This document shows, piece by piece, positions 7,666-16,842 of a DNA stretch of 64,000 bases (positions are counted from its first letter, which is position 1; every line of letters begins with the position of its first letter). The notes beneath the pieces are model-generated. The model did not search any database. It saw only the letters and a list, made by a program, of their open reading frames with translations, and was not told the DNA's origin. This stretch comes from Streptomyces sp. CNQ-509 (lineage in GTDB: Bacteria; Actinomycetota; Actinomycetes; Streptomycetales; Streptomycetaceae). The stretch covers positions 5,005,001 to 5,069,000 of the forward strand of contig NZ_CP011492.1 in assembly GCF_001011035.1 (NCBI RefSeq), in the 5' to 3' direction. Both the position numbers and the translations under genes were made by a program.

Positions 7666-9354
7666 TCAGGGCCGCAGGGCGGCGGGAGTGGTCAGCTCGT
7701 CGCGCATCGCGGCGCGTATCCGCAAGGTGGCGACCAGCCGCTGGAACGCCTCCGACCAGTACCCGGCCGCGCCGGGCGAACTCTCCTCCGCCTCCTCGTG
7801 CATCGCGGCCAGCGGTTCGAGGCGGACGGCGTACGAGGGGTCGAGGCAGCGCTCCGCGAGGCCCATCACGCCGCTGAAGCTCCACGGGTAACTGCCGCCG
7901 TCGCGCGCGATCTCCAGGGCGTCGACCACGGCCCGGCCCAGCTCCTCCGGCCACGGCACGGCGCAGGCGCCGAGGAGGCGGAACGCCTCGGACAGGCCGT
8001 GCGCCGAGATGAACTCCGCGACCCACGCGGCCCGTTCCGCCTCGGGCAGCGCGGTGAGCAGCCGCGCGGGGTCCCGCCCGGGGACGTGCTCGCCGCCGCC
8101 CGACGTGCTGCCGGGTGCGGGGATGCGCGCGGGGGAGGGCGGGCCCGCGGTGAAGGGCGGCGGCTCGTTCGGGGGCGAGGTCGGGGCGGTGCAGAGGAGG
8201 GCGCGGGCCCAGGCGGCGTCGTGCTGCCGGGCGGCGGCGCGGCTCCAGGCGGCGAGCAGGTCGGGCCGCCAGCCGTCGGCGACGGGCAGCTCGACGACCT
8301 CCGCGGGTGTCCGGTCGTCGAAGACCTCCGTCCACACCGCCAGTGGCGCCGCCGCGACCAACTGCCCGAACCACCACGACCGCTCGCCCATCCCCGCCGG
8401 CGGCGTGGCCACGATCCCGTCCCGCTCCATGGCGGCGTCGCACTCGTACGGCGCCTCCACCGCGACGACCGGCGGCTCCTCGCTTCGGTCGAGCATCACC
8501 AGCGACCGCACCCGCGCCGCCATCCGCCCGGCCAGCGCGGATCCGGGGAGACCGGCGAGGAGTTCGGCCGCCGCGGCCCGCACGCCGCGGCTGCGATCGG
8601 CCAGGGCGTCCTCCAGGAACCGCTCGTCGGAGAGGGACAGCCCCGTGCGCAGCAGTTCCACGAACGCGAGCCGGTCCTCGGCCTTCTCGGCGGACCACGT
8701 CGTGGTCAGCAACTCGACGGCGCCCGCGGGGTCGGCCCTGCGCACCTCGGCGAAGAGCGCACCGCGCACCTGGCCGGTCGCCGGCCCACCGGTCCGCGGC
8801 CCCTCCTCCCACAGTGCGCGGACGGCACCCGCGTCGCGCGGGTCGGGCAGCGCGGGCCCGGCCGCGCCGTCGCGCAGCAGCGGCGCCCACTGCGGCGCCC
8901 GCTCGGCGAGCCACAGCCCGCGCGGCCCGGCGAGGGCCAGCGCGTGCGGCCGCAGGTCGATACGGGCCCGGGCGGCGTCGAGCAGCGCGGGCAGCAACTC
9001 GGGCGGCGCCTGGTAGCCGTACTCGACGGCGTGCCGCAGCCACTCCGGTATCAGCTCGGCGAGGTCGGGCGTGGGCCCGCGCCGCCGGGTGCCGCCGCCC
9101 GTCCCGGAGCGGTCCGCGAGCAGCGCGGCGAGCCGCCGCCGCGCGGCGGAGGGCAGCCGGGGCCGCGGATCGTGCGCGGCGCACTCGGGCAGCCGCCGTG
9201 CGGGTGCCGGCACGACACCGGCCCGCCGCCGCACGGTGGCCGCGGCGGCGGCGTCGAGCAGCGCCCCCTCGTCGACCCCCCGCCGCCCGCCCCCGACGAC
9301 AGCCGCACCGACCAACTCGCCCCAGCCCTCGAAGACCTGCGTCCCCACCGTCAT
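7666..9354 (-). CDS. DUF5691 family protein of the SWIM/MoxR/VWA cluster
   Basis: A 562-residue soluble protein starting at ATG 9354. It has no signal peptide or membrane segment and is rich in Ala, Arg and Trp, with repeated helical segments (for example SRGVRAAAAELLAGLPGSAL) that read like a helical-repeat or HEAT-like scaffold. I match it to DUF5691 from recollection of proteins that accompany SWIM, MoxR and VWA genes in actinobacteria. It has no catalytic motif I can point to. A low-complexity Pro/Ser/Gly segment interrupts it around 8080-8180. It lies 145 nt downstream of the SWIM gene on the same strand, so the two are probably cotranscribed. Its role is likely adaptor or substrate-binding within the predicted AAA+ system; this is inference. 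Confidence 0.75.
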   Translation of the reverse strand: MTVGTQVFEGWGELVGAAVVGGGRRGVDEGALLDAAAAATVRRRAGVVPAPARRLPECAAHDPRPRLPSAARRRLAALLADRSGTGGGTRRRGPTPDLAELIPEWLRHAVEYGYQAPPELLPALLDAARARIDLRPHALALAGPRGLWLAERAPQWAPLLRDGAAGPALPDPRDAGAVRALWEEGPRTGGPATGQVRGALFAEVRRADPAGAVELLTTTWSAEKAEDRLAFVELLRTGLSLSDERFLEDALADRSRGVRAAAAELLAGLPGSALAGRMAARVRSLVMLDRSEEPPVVAVEAPYECDAAMERDGIVATPPAGMGERSWWFGQLVAAAPLAVWTEVFDDRTPAEVVELPVADGWRPDLLAAWSRAAARQHDAAWARALLCTAPTSPPNEPPPFTAGPPSPARIPAPGSTSGGGEHVPGRDPARLLTALPEAERAAWVAEFISAHGLSEAFRLLGACAVPWPEELGRAVVDALEIARDGGSYPWSFSGVMGLAERCLDPSYAVRLEPLAAMHEEAEESSPGAAGYWSEAFQRLVATLRIRAAMRDELTTPAALRP

Positions 9355-9499
9355 ACGACCCCCTCAGAAGACCCGCACCCCGCCCGGACCCCGCACCGGC
9401 GCGCCCCCGTCACGACGGCCGCCGCCCGTCCCGTACGCCTCGCGCGCCGCGGGCCGGCCCCCGCCGGTCCGCCGCGCCGCCACTCCTCCCGTTCCCGCG

Positions 9500-10951
9500 T
9501 CAGCGCCATGCGCCTGCGCCTTTCGCCGCCGCGATCGTCACGCCGGCATCCACCGCCGCGGGGACCGCGCCCGTCAGCGGGACCGCCGTGCCCGCCGACC
9601 ACGTGGTCAGCGGACGGAAGCCGGCGTGGCCGAACTCGCCGAAGACCGTGACCGGGCCGCCCCCCGACACCGCGAGGAGCTGCCACACGCCCGGGCCGCG
9701 CTCCGCGGCCGGGTGGAGCGGCAGCGCGCGGTCGCCCGTGCGCTCGGCCAACTGCCAGCCCTCGTCCCCCTCTTCCGGCACCGGAACCACGTCCGTCAGG
9801 ACCGCCGGTATCCCTTCCAGCCACGGATCCGCCGCCAGCGCCGCCCCGTACGCCGCGGCCACGGCCGCCACCCCCGACCCGGGCGGCACGGGCCGCACCT
9901 CCCGGCCGCCCCCCGCCGCCGGGGTCCGCGGGCCCGCGTGGACCGTGCCGAGCGCCGCGCGCAGCGGATACGCGCCCGGGTAATAGGCCAGCTCCGCGTC
10001 CAGCACCAGCCCCGTCGGCAGCGACTGCTGCGGCGCCCGGCCCGCCGCCCCGTACGCCAGCAGCAGAGCCATCCGCTCCGTGCCCGCGCCCCTGAGCCAG
10101 ATGCGGCGGGTGACCAGCTTGCCGTCGTCGGCGTCCTCCTGGGCCAGCACCAGCCAGTCGTCCCGCAGCGTGCCGCCGCGCAGCAGCCCCGCGGCGTCGA
10201 CCGTCAGGCCCACCCGCGACCGCACCGTCGCCGCCAGCGGCTCGGGCAGCTCGTCCAGCCGCAGGAACCCCTGGTCCAGCAGATGCAGCAGGCTGCACTC
10301 GGCGAGCAGCCGCGCCGGCCACCCGGGCCCCGAAGCCGGCAGCGTCCCCAACTCGCGCACCCGCGCCGCCAGCCCGGGCGCCTGCGCGTCGACCATCCGC
10401 GCCGCCGTCTCCTCCCACGCGGCGCCCCGCGGCGCCGTCGCCAGCCCGTCGCGCAGCAGGTCCGCCAGCCGCTGCTCCAGCTCCGCGGCGCCCGCGGCGA
10501 TCCGCTGCCGCCGCTGCTCCGCCCGCCGCCGGGCCTCGGCCGCCGCCGCCGGATCCGGGGCCCGCTCCGCCGCGGGCGCGGCGGCGGCCTTCCGCTCCGC
10601 CTTCTCCCGGCGGCTCGCCAGCCACTCCGCCGCCCACTCCGGGACAGGCGCGTCCGCCGGGGTCTCGGGCACGTCGCCCTGCGCCCAGCGCAGCAGCAGC
10701 CCCAGCGCGTGCTTGCACGGGAACTTCCGGCTCGGGCAACTGCACTTGTACGCCGGGCCCTGCAGATCCACCACCGTCTGATACGGCCTGCTCCCGCTCC
10801 CGCGGCACAGCCCCCACACCGCCTCGCCCGCGGCCCCCGACTCCGCCCACGGCCCGGCCGCGGCGAGCTTGCCGCCCGCCGTACGTGACGAGGCGTCAGG
10901 CGCCAGCCCCCACACCTGATCGACGCTCCACCGTTCGCTCAGCCCCTCCAT
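9500..10951 (-). CDS. SWIM zinc-finger protein of the MoxR/VWA cluster
   Basis: A 483-residue protein from ATG 10951. Near the N-terminus it has a SWIM zinc finger with the exact CxCx6CxH pattern (C70, C72, C79, H81 in YKCSCPSRKFPCKH). SWIM fingers bind DNA or proteins, for example as E3-like or adaptor modules. An Arg/Ala/Glu-rich coiled-coil-like stretch follows (about 100-190), then a long domain of mixed composition with no recognised motif. It is transcribed away from the MoxR gene and toward the DUF5691 gene. The start is chosen because a TAGCGT -10 box (10959-10964) lies 7 nt upstream, suggesting a leaderless mRNA; an upstream TTG at 10981 would overlap that promoter. Confidence 0.85.
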   Translation of the reverse strand: MEGLSERWSVDQVWGLAPDASSRTAGGKLAAAGPWAESGAAGEAVWGLCRGSGSRPYQTVVDLQGPAYKCSCPSRKFPCKHALGLLLRWAQGDVPETPADAPVPEWAAEWLASRREKAERKAAAAPAAERAPDPAAAAEARRRAEQRRQRIAAGAAELEQRLADLLRDGLATAPRGAAWEETAARMVDAQAPGLAARVRELGTLPASGPGWPARLLAECSLLHLLDQGFLRLDELPEPLAATVRSRVGLTVDAAGLLRGGTLRDDWLVLAQEDADDGKLVTRRIWLRGAGTERMALLLAYGAAGRAPQQSLPTGLVLDAELAYYPGAYPLRAALGTVHAGPRTPAAGGGREVRPVPPGSGVAAVAAAYGAALAADPWLEGIPAVLTDVVPVPEEGDEGWQLAERTGDRALPLHPAAERGPGVWQLLAVSGGGPVTVFGEFGHAGFRPLTTWSAGTAVPLTGAVPAAVDAGVTIAAAKGAGAWR

Positions 10952-10958
10952 GCCCACG

Positions 10959-10964
10959 ACGCTA
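10959..10964 (-). promoter_or_regulatory. -10 box TAGCGT of the SWIM gene
   Basis: TAGCGT on the minus strand ends 7 nt before ATG 10951, at leaderless distance. It lies in the 153-nt divergent region shared with the MoxR gene at 11105, so both arms of the cluster may be regulated from here. Confidence 0.4.
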
Positions 10965-11104
10965 CGACCTCCCACTGACAACGGCCCTGACCTGCGATAT
11001 CCACAGGTGCGGGGGCGGTGTCAGTGCCGTGCGGCAAGGTGGTTTCCGCAGTCACCGCGGCGGTAACGGGCGGCGGCTGCGACCGAGTCGGCGAGGAGGG
11101 GACG

Positions 11105-12289
11105 ATGACGACCACGACAGGGGCAGGAGCGGCCATCGGAGGCAGCGGCGAGGCGGGCAGGGCTCCGGAGTCCGCGGGGTCCGCGGGCGCCGGCGGGTCC
11201 GCGGCGGCGGACGCCGCGCTGCGGCCCCACGCCGAGGACGCCTTCGCGCATGAACTGGCGGCCCTCGCCGCCGCGGACGACCGGCCGAGGCCGCCGCGCT
11301 GGCGGCTGTCGCCGTGGGCGGTGTCCACGTATCTGCTGGGCGGCACGCTCCCGGACGGCACGGCCGTCACGCCCAAGTACGTCGGCCCCCGCCGGATCGT
11401 GGAGGTGGCGGTCGCCACGCTGGCGACGGACCGGGCGCTGCTGCTCCTCGGCGTGCCCGGCACGGCGAAGACCTGGGTCTCGGAGCATCTGGCCGCCGCC
11501 GTCAGCGGCGATTCCACACTGCTCGTCCAGGGGACGGCGGGCACCCCGGAGGAGGCGATCCGCTACGGGTGGAACTACGCGCAGTTGCTGGCGGCGGGCC
11601 CCAGCCGGGAGGCGCTGGTGCCCAGCCCGGTGATGCGGGCGATGGCGGAGGGCATGACGGCGCGGGTCGAGGAGCTGACCCGTATCCCCGCCGACGTGCA
11701 GGACTCGCTCATCACGATCCTCTCGGAGAAGACCCTGCCGATCGCGGAGCTGGGCGAAGAGGTCCAGGCGGTCCGGGGGTTCAACGTCATCGCGACGGCC
11801 AACGACCGCGACCGCGGGATCAACGAGCTGTCGAGCGCCCTGCGCCGCCGCTTCAACACGGTGGTGCTGCCGCTCCCGGCGTCCCCCGAGGACGAGGTCG
11901 GCATCGTCACCCAGCGCGTCGCCCAGATCGGCGCCTCCCTCCAGCTTCCGCCGGTCCCCGAGGCGGTCGACGAGATCCGCAGGGTCGTCACGGTCTTCCG
12001 CGAACTGCGGGACGGGGAGACGTCCGACGGCCGGACGAAGGTCAAGTCCCCGTCCGGGACGCTGTCGACGGCCGAGGCGATATCCGTGGTCACCGGCGGC
12101 CTCGCGCTGGCGGCGCACTTCGGCGACGGGGTGCTGCGCGCGAGCGACGTGGCGGTGGGCATCCAGAGCGCGGTGGTCCGCGATCCGGCGGCGGACGGCG
12201 TGGTGTGGCAGGAGTACCTGGAAACGGTCGTCCGCGAGCGCGAGGGCTGGAAGGACCTCTACCGCGCCTGCCGCGAGCTCACGGCGTAA
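11105..12289 (+). CDS. MoxR-type AAA+ ATPase
   Basis: A 394-residue AAA+ ATPase of the MoxR class, which act as chaperones with VWA partners to insert metals or remodel proteins. Walker A is GVPGTAKT (about residues 116-123). The acidic Walker B equivalent is ARVEELTRIP, then sensor 1 IATANDRDRG and an arginine-rich ALRRRF box. The first 60 residues are an Ala/Gly/Ser-rich tail. ATG 11105 follows GAGGAGGGG at good spacing. It opens the rightward operon, is divergent from the SWIM gene and is followed after 68 nt by the DUF5682 gene. I infer that it energises a complex with the VWA, SWIM, DUF5682 and DUF5691 proteins. Confidence 0.92.
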   Translation: MTTTTGAGAAIGGSGEAGRAPESAGSAGAGGSAAADAALRPHAEDAFAHELAALAAADDRPRPPRWRLSPWAVSTYLLGGTLPDGTAVTPKYVGPRRIVEVAVATLATDRALLLLGVPGTAKTWVSEHLAAAVSGDSTLLVQGTAGTPEEAIRYGWNYAQLLAAGPSREALVPSPVMRAMAEGMTARVEELTRIPADVQDSLITILSEKTLPIAELGEEVQAVRGFNVIATANDRDRGINELSSALRRRFNTVVLPLPASPEDEVGIVTQRVAQIGASLQLPPVPEAVDEIRRVVTVFRELRDGETSDGRTKVKSPSGTLSTAEAISVVTGGLALAAHFGDGVLRASDVAVGIQSAVVRDPAADGVVWQEYLETVVREREGWKDLYRACRELTA

Positions 12290-12298
12290 CCCCATCGC

Positions 12299-12338
12299 AG
12301 TGCCGCACATAAAGAAGTAGTGCCGCACATAAAGAAGT
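12299..12338 (+). repeat. Exact tandem repeat, 2 x 20 bp
   Basis: AGTGCCGCACATAAAGAAGT occurs twice head to tail with no mismatch in the gap between the MoxR and DUF5682 genes. It is AT-richer than its surroundings. It could be a duplicated protein-binding site, an mRNA processing or stability element, or a recent slippage product. Confidence 0.85.
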
Positions 12339-12357
12339 AAGGAAAGGGAGTGAGGGG

Positions 12358-15246
12358 GTGAAGGTGGCGGAAGAGGCGTATGCGGGCGAGGAGTTCGCCG
12401 ACGCGCGGCAGGAGGGCACGGGACTCGCGGCAGGGGGAGGCGCGGCGCCCGCGGCCGGGGGAGCCGCGCGGGCCGTGGCCGCGAGCGGCTCCGGGCCCGT
12501 GGCCGGGGAAGCCGCGGGGCGCCTGGCGGGGAGGAGCGCGGGATCCGTGGCCGGGGGAGTCGCCGCACGCGTGGCAGAGAGGGGTGCGGAGCGTTTGGGC
12601 GGGGGAGCCGGGGTCGTGGAGGGGGAGCGGGCCGTGAGCGGTACGGAGGAGGGGAGCACGCGGAGCGCCGCGGCCGTCGAGCCGCTGCTGCTCGGCGTGC
12701 GGCACCACGGGCCCGGCTCCGCGCGCGGAGTCGCCGCGGCGCTGGACGCGTACCGGCCGCGGGTCGTGCTCATCGAGGGGCCGCCGGAGGCGGACGCGAT
12801 CGTCGGCCTCGCCGGCGACGAGGACATGCGGCCGCCCGTCGCGCTGCTGGCCCACGCCGTGGACGAGCCGGCGCGGGCGGGGTTCTGGCCGCTGGCGCAC
12901 TTCTCGCCGGAGTGGGTCGCGATCCGCTGGGCGCTGCGCCACGGCGCCCCGGTCCGCTTCATCGACCTCCCTGCCGCCCACACCCTGGCGATGACCGCCG
13001 CCGGCGCCCCCGGCGGGCCGGGCCCGGACGAGGGGCCGGAGGAGAGCCGGTCCGACGACGGGGATCGAGCAGAAGGCAAGAGAGGGGAAGGGCCGGGGCT
13101 CGACCCCGAGGCGCTCCGCATCGACCCGCTGGCGGTCCTCGCGGAGGCCGCCGGTTACGACGACCCGGAGAGGTGGTGGGAGGACGCGATCGAGCACCGC
13201 ATGCCGCACCCGGGCGTGGAAGCGGAGGAGCGGGACGGTCGCACGGTGCCGGCGACCGGTGCCGGGGGCGCCGCGGCCCCGGACGCCGACGGCTCCGCCG
13301 CCACCGCCGACGCCCGCGGCCCGGCCGCCGCCACCTTCGTCGCGCTGGGTGAGGCGATGGGCGCGTTGCGCGAGCGGTACGGGGACGGAGGGCACGACCG
13401 GGACCTGGTGCGCGAAGCGCACATGCGGCTGCGGCTGCGGGAGGCGCGGCGCGAGTTCGACGGGCAGGTCGCCGTCGTCTGCGGCGCGTGGCACGTGCCC
13501 GCGCTGCGGGCACGTGCCACCGTCACCGCCGACCGCCGCCTGCTCAAGGGCCTGCCCAAGGTCAAGACCGAGGTGGCCTGGGTGCCGTGGACCCACCGCC
13601 GGCTGGCGCGGCAGAGCGGCTACGGGGCGGGTATCGACTCCCCCGGCTGGTACGCGCACCTCTTCGAGGCGCAGGACCGGCCCATCGAGCGCTGGTTGAT
13701 CAAGGTCGCCGACCTGCTGCGCGCCGAGGGCCGTACGGTCTCGTCGGCACACGTCATCGAGGCCGTCCGGCTCGCCACCGCGCTGGCCACGATGCGGGGC
13801 CGCCCGCTCGCCGGGCTGGCAGAGACGCTCGACGCCGTACGGGCCGTGATGTGCGACGGCTCCGAGGTGCCGCTGGCGCTCGTCGCCGACCGGCTCGTCG
13901 TGGGGGACGCGCTCGGCGAGGTGCCGGAGTCGGCGCCCGCCGTGCCGCTGCAGCGGGATCTGGCCCGTACGCAGCGGGCGTTGCGGCTCAAGCCGGCGGC
14001 GGAGGAGCGCGAGCTGCAGCTCGACCTGCGCAAGGAGACCGACGCCGGGCGCAGCCGCCTGCTGCACCGGCTGCGGCTGCTCGGCATCCACTGGGGTGTG
14101 CCCGCGGCCTCCCGGGCGAGCACCGGCACGTTCCGCGAGACGTGGAGCCTGCGGTGGGAGCCCGACCTGTCCGTTCGCGTCGTGGAGGCGGCGCTCTGGG
14201 GCACGACGGTGGTCGCGGCGGCCACGGCCAAGGCCGAGTACGAGGCGGCGCAGGCCGGTTCGCTCGCGCAGGTGACGGCGCTGGCGGAACAGTGCCTGCT
14301 CGCCGAGTTGACGGATGCCCTGCCGGTCGCCATGCAGGCACTCGCCGACCGCGCCGCGCTCGACACCGACGTCGGCCACCTGGCCGCGGCCCTCCCGGCG
14401 CTGGCCCGCTCCGTGCGCTACGGCGACGTCCGCGGCACGGAGACCGCGGCGCTCGCGGAGGTCGCCACGGGTCTGGCCGACCGCATCTTCGTCGGCCTCC
14501 CCGCCGCGTGCGTGGGTCTCGACGCGGACGGAGCGCAAGAGATGCGCACGCACGTCGACGCGGTGCACGCGGCGGTGGCGCTGCTGGACGCGGGCGCGGG
14601 GTCGGGAGGCGCCGGTTCGGAGGCGGACGCCTCCGGCGGTCCGGCGAACGGAGGGCGTGGCACAGCGGCCGGGAGTGAGGACGGCAGGGCAGCCGGTGAC
14701 GGTACGGCGGCGGAGGCGGCGGCCCTCGACCCGGCCGGTTCGCTGCGGGGGCGGTGGGCCGGTGCGTTGCGGGTGCTGGCGGGCCGGGACGCCGTGCCCG
14801 GGCTCATCAGGGGCCGGGCCGTGCGGCTGCTCCTCGACGGTGGCCGGATGCCGGCCGCGGAGGCGGAGCGGGTCATGGGCCTCGCGCTGTCGCACGCCGT
14901 GCCGCCCGCGGACGCCGCCGCGTGGGTCGAGGGCTTCCTCGGCGGCGACGGCGGCATGCTCCTCGTCCACGACGAGCGGCTGCTCGCGCTGGTCGACGGC
15001 TGGCTGACCGGTCTGTCCGGCGACGCCTTCACGGACGTGCTGCCGCTGCTGCGGCGGACGTTCGCCGAGTACGAGCCGGGGGCCCGGCGCGCCATCGGCG
15101 AGTTGGTACGCCGCGGCGCCTCCGCCGCGGGCCCGGCGGAGCCGGCGGGCCTGCCGGGCTTCGCCGACGAGATCGACCCCGCCCGCGCGGCCGCTGTCCT
15201 GCCCACGCTCCGCGCCCTGCTCGGCACCGAGGAGGAACAACCGTGA
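12358..15246 (+). CDS. DUF5682 family protein, TIKI/TraB-like motifs
   Basis: A 962-residue protein. GTG 12358 has an upstream purine-rich site, but the first ~100 residues are Ala/Gly/Glu low complexity. GTG 12634, preceded by GGAGGGGGAG, is a strong alternative start that enters directly before the conserved core. The core opens with LLLGVRHHGPGSAR and LIEGPPEAD and later has VVCGAWHVPALR. The two GxxH motifs (G113-H116, G376-H379) and Glu140 are the arrangement known from the TIKI/TraB/EreA hydrolase superfamily, so a metal-dependent hydrolase core is plausible; this is my inference. The rest is Leu/Arg/Ala-rich and helical. The stop overlaps the VWA gene by GTGA, implying coupling. Confidence 0.85.
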   Translation: MKVAEEAYAGEEFADARQEGTGLAAGGGAAPAAGGAARAVAASGSGPVAGEAAGRLAGRSAGSVAGGVAARVAERGAERLGGGAGVVEGERAVSGTEEGSTRSAAAVEPLLLGVRHHGPGSARGVAAALDAYRPRVVLIEGPPEADAIVGLAGDEDMRPPVALLAHAVDEPARAGFWPLAHFSPEWVAIRWALRHGAPVRFIDLPAAHTLAMTAAGAPGGPGPDEGPEESRSDDGDRAEGKRGEGPGLDPEALRIDPLAVLAEAAGYDDPERWWEDAIEHRMPHPGVEAEERDGRTVPATGAGGAAAPDADGSAATADARGPAAATFVALGEAMGALRERYGDGGHDRDLVREAHMRLRLREARREFDGQVAVVCGAWHVPALRARATVTADRRLLKGLPKVKTEVAWVPWTHRRLARQSGYGAGIDSPGWYAHLFEAQDRPIERWLIKVADLLRAEGRTVSSAHVIEAVRLATALATMRGRPLAGLAETLDAVRAVMCDGSEVPLALVADRLVVGDALGEVPESAPAVPLQRDLARTQRALRLKPAAEERELQLDLRKETDAGRSRLLHRLRLLGIHWGVPAASRASTGTFRETWSLRWEPDLSVRVVEAALWGTTVVAAATAKAEYEAAQAGSLAQVTALAEQCLLAELTDALPVAMQALADRAALDTDVGHLAAALPALARSVRYGDVRGTETAALAEVATGLADRIFVGLPAACVGLDADGAQEMRTHVDAVHAAVALLDAGAGSGGAGSEADASGGPANGGRGTAAGSEDGRAAGDGTAAEAAALDPAGSLRGRWAGALRVLAGRDAVPGLIRGRAVRLLLDGGRMPAAEAERVMGLALSHAVPPADAAAWVEGFLGGDGGMLLVHDERLLALVDGWLTGLSGDAFTDVLPLLRRTFAEYEPGARRAIGELVRRGASAAGPAEPAGLPGFADEIDPARAAAVLPTLRALLGTEEEQP

Positions 15247-16667
15247 ACCCCGCACCCGGTGCGTCTCCAGACCGCCACACCCCGGCAGAGGAGCCCACGA
15301 TGCCCACCCCCCGGCCCGCCACGAGTCGCACCGCCCGGCGCCCCGCCACCGACCCCGCCGAGACCGCGGCCCCCGTCACCCCAACTCCTGCCCCTCCAAC
15401 CTCCTCTGCCTCCGCCAGCGCTGTCCGCTCCGCGGACGCGACCCCCGCCACCCCCGCCACCCCCACCCCCGCCGACCCCACCCCCGCGATCCCACCCCCG
15501 GCACCGCCACCTCCCCCCGTCCCCGCGGGCGAGCGGTTGCGGCGGTGGCGGCTGGTGCTGGGGGGCGAAGGCGGCGGGGACGGGACCGGGGCCGCGCTGG
15601 GCGGGGACGACGCCGGGATGGATCAGGTGCTCGCCGCTCTCTACGGCGGCGCCGAGCAGCCCGGCCGCAGCGGCCGGCGGCGGGCCGGGCTCGGCGGGTC
15701 CGCCCCGCAGGTGGCCCGGTGGCTCGGCGACGTGCGGGAGTACTTCCCGACGCCCGTCGTCCAGGTCATGCAGCGCGACGCCATCGACCGCCTCGGCATC
15801 GCCTCGCTCCTCCTGGAGCCCGAGATGCTCGCCGCCGTCGAGCCCGACGTGCATCTCGTCGGCACGCTCCTCTCCCTCGCCAAGGCCATGCCCGACGAGG
15901 CCCGCGAGACCGCCCGCACCGTCGTCCGGCAGGTCACCGACGACCTGGAGCGCAAGCTCGCCGCCCGCACCCGCGCCACCCTCACCGGCGCCCTCGACCG
16001 GGCCGCCCGCGTGCAGCGCCCCCGGCACCGCGACATCGACTGGGACCGCACCATCCGCGCCAACCTCAAGCACTACGTCCCCGAGCACCGCACCGTCGTC
16101 CCCGAGCGCCTCGTCGGCTACGCGCGCGCAGCCCGCTCCGTCCGCAAGGAAGTCGTCCTCGCCATCGACCAGTCCGGCTCCATGGCCGCCTCCGTCGTCT
16201 ACGCCTCCGTCTTCGGCGCCGTCCTCGCCTCGATGCGCTCCCTCGCCACCCGCCTCGTCGCCTTCGACACCGCGGTCGTCGACCTCACCGACCAGCTCAG
16301 CGACCCCGTCGACGTGCTCTTCGGCACCCAACTCGGCGGCGGTACGGACATCAACAGGGCGCTCGCGTACTGCCAGCAGCGCATCACCCGCCCCGCCGAC
16401 ACCGTGGTCGTGCTCATCAGCGACCTGTACGAGGGCGGCATTCGCCAGGAGATGCTGAAGCGGGTCGCCGCGATGAAGGCGTCCGGCGTGCAGTTCGTCG
16501 TGCTGCTGGCGCTCTCCGACGAGGGGGCGCCCGCGTACGACCGTGATCACGCGGCCGCTCTCGCCGCTCTCGGCGCACCCGCGTTCGCCTGTACGCCCGA
16601 GCTGTTCCCCGAGGTGATGGCGGCGGCGCTCGAGGGCCGCCCGCTGCCCGTCCCCGCGGCGACGTAG
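15243..16667 (+). CDS. VWA domain (CoxE-like) protein
   Basis: A 474-residue protein. GTG 15243 overlaps the DUF5682 stop (GTGA) and follows GAGGAGG, so it is translationally coupled; ATG 15301, preceded by GAGGAG, is an alternative that removes 19 residues. Residues 20-95 are a Pro/Thr/Ala-rich linker. The C-terminal half is a von Willebrand A fold with the MIDAS motif DQSGSM at about residue 309, a later Thr in GGGTDINRAL and an Asp in LISDLYEGG. The middle region (residues 130-280) is helical, as in CoxE-like proteins. VWA proteins pair with MoxR ATPases, matching the gene three positions upstream in the operon. Confidence 0.9.
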   Translation: MNPAPGASPDRHTPAEEPTMPTPRPATSRTARRPATDPAETAAPVTPTPAPPTSSASASAVRSADATPATPATPTPADPTPAIPPPAPPPPPVPAGERLRRWRLVLGGEGGGDGTGAALGGDDAGMDQVLAALYGGAEQPGRSGRRRAGLGGSAPQVARWLGDVREYFPTPVVQVMQRDAIDRLGIASLLLEPEMLAAVEPDVHLVGTLLSLAKAMPDEARETARTVVRQVTDDLERKLAARTRATLTGALDRAARVQRPRHRDIDWDRTIRANLKHYVPEHRTVVPERLVGYARAARSVRKEVVLAIDQSGSMAASVVYASVFGAVLASMRSLATRLVAFDTAVVDLTDQLSDPVDVLFGTQLGGGTDINRALAYCQQRITRPADTVVVLISDLYEGGIRQEMLKRVAAMKASGVQFVVLLALSDEGAPAYDRDHAAALAALGAPAFACTPELFPEVMAAALEGRPLPVPAAT

Positions 16668-16779
16668 AGGGACGCGGAAAGACACGGAAACACACATCCG
16701 CTCACACGGGAACCGCGCTTGTGACCGTTCTCACCGCGCCGGTGTGACCCCGAATTCATGCCGGGCTGTCGGGCAGGGC

Positions 16780-16785
16780 TAACCT
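16780..16785 (+). promoter_or_regulatory. Probable sucCD promoter -10 (TAACCT)
   Basis: TAACCT sits about 57 nt before the sucC start in the 175-nt gap after the VWA gene. Just upstream, TGTGAC occurs twice (around 16720 and 16743), and GTGA/TCAC form a short inverted repeat, possibly an operator. No strong -35 box is evident. Confidence 0.35.
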
Positions 16786-16842
16786 GCAAGGCGACCCTGC
16801 CATTACAACGCGACACGACTGAATCACAAGGGACGGACGCGC

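Noticed and set aside
12259..15255. A 998-codon minus-strand open frame opposite the DUF5682 gene
   Set aside because: Arg/Gly/His-rich with no family motif, while the plus strand has conserved motifs and correct codon-position bias.
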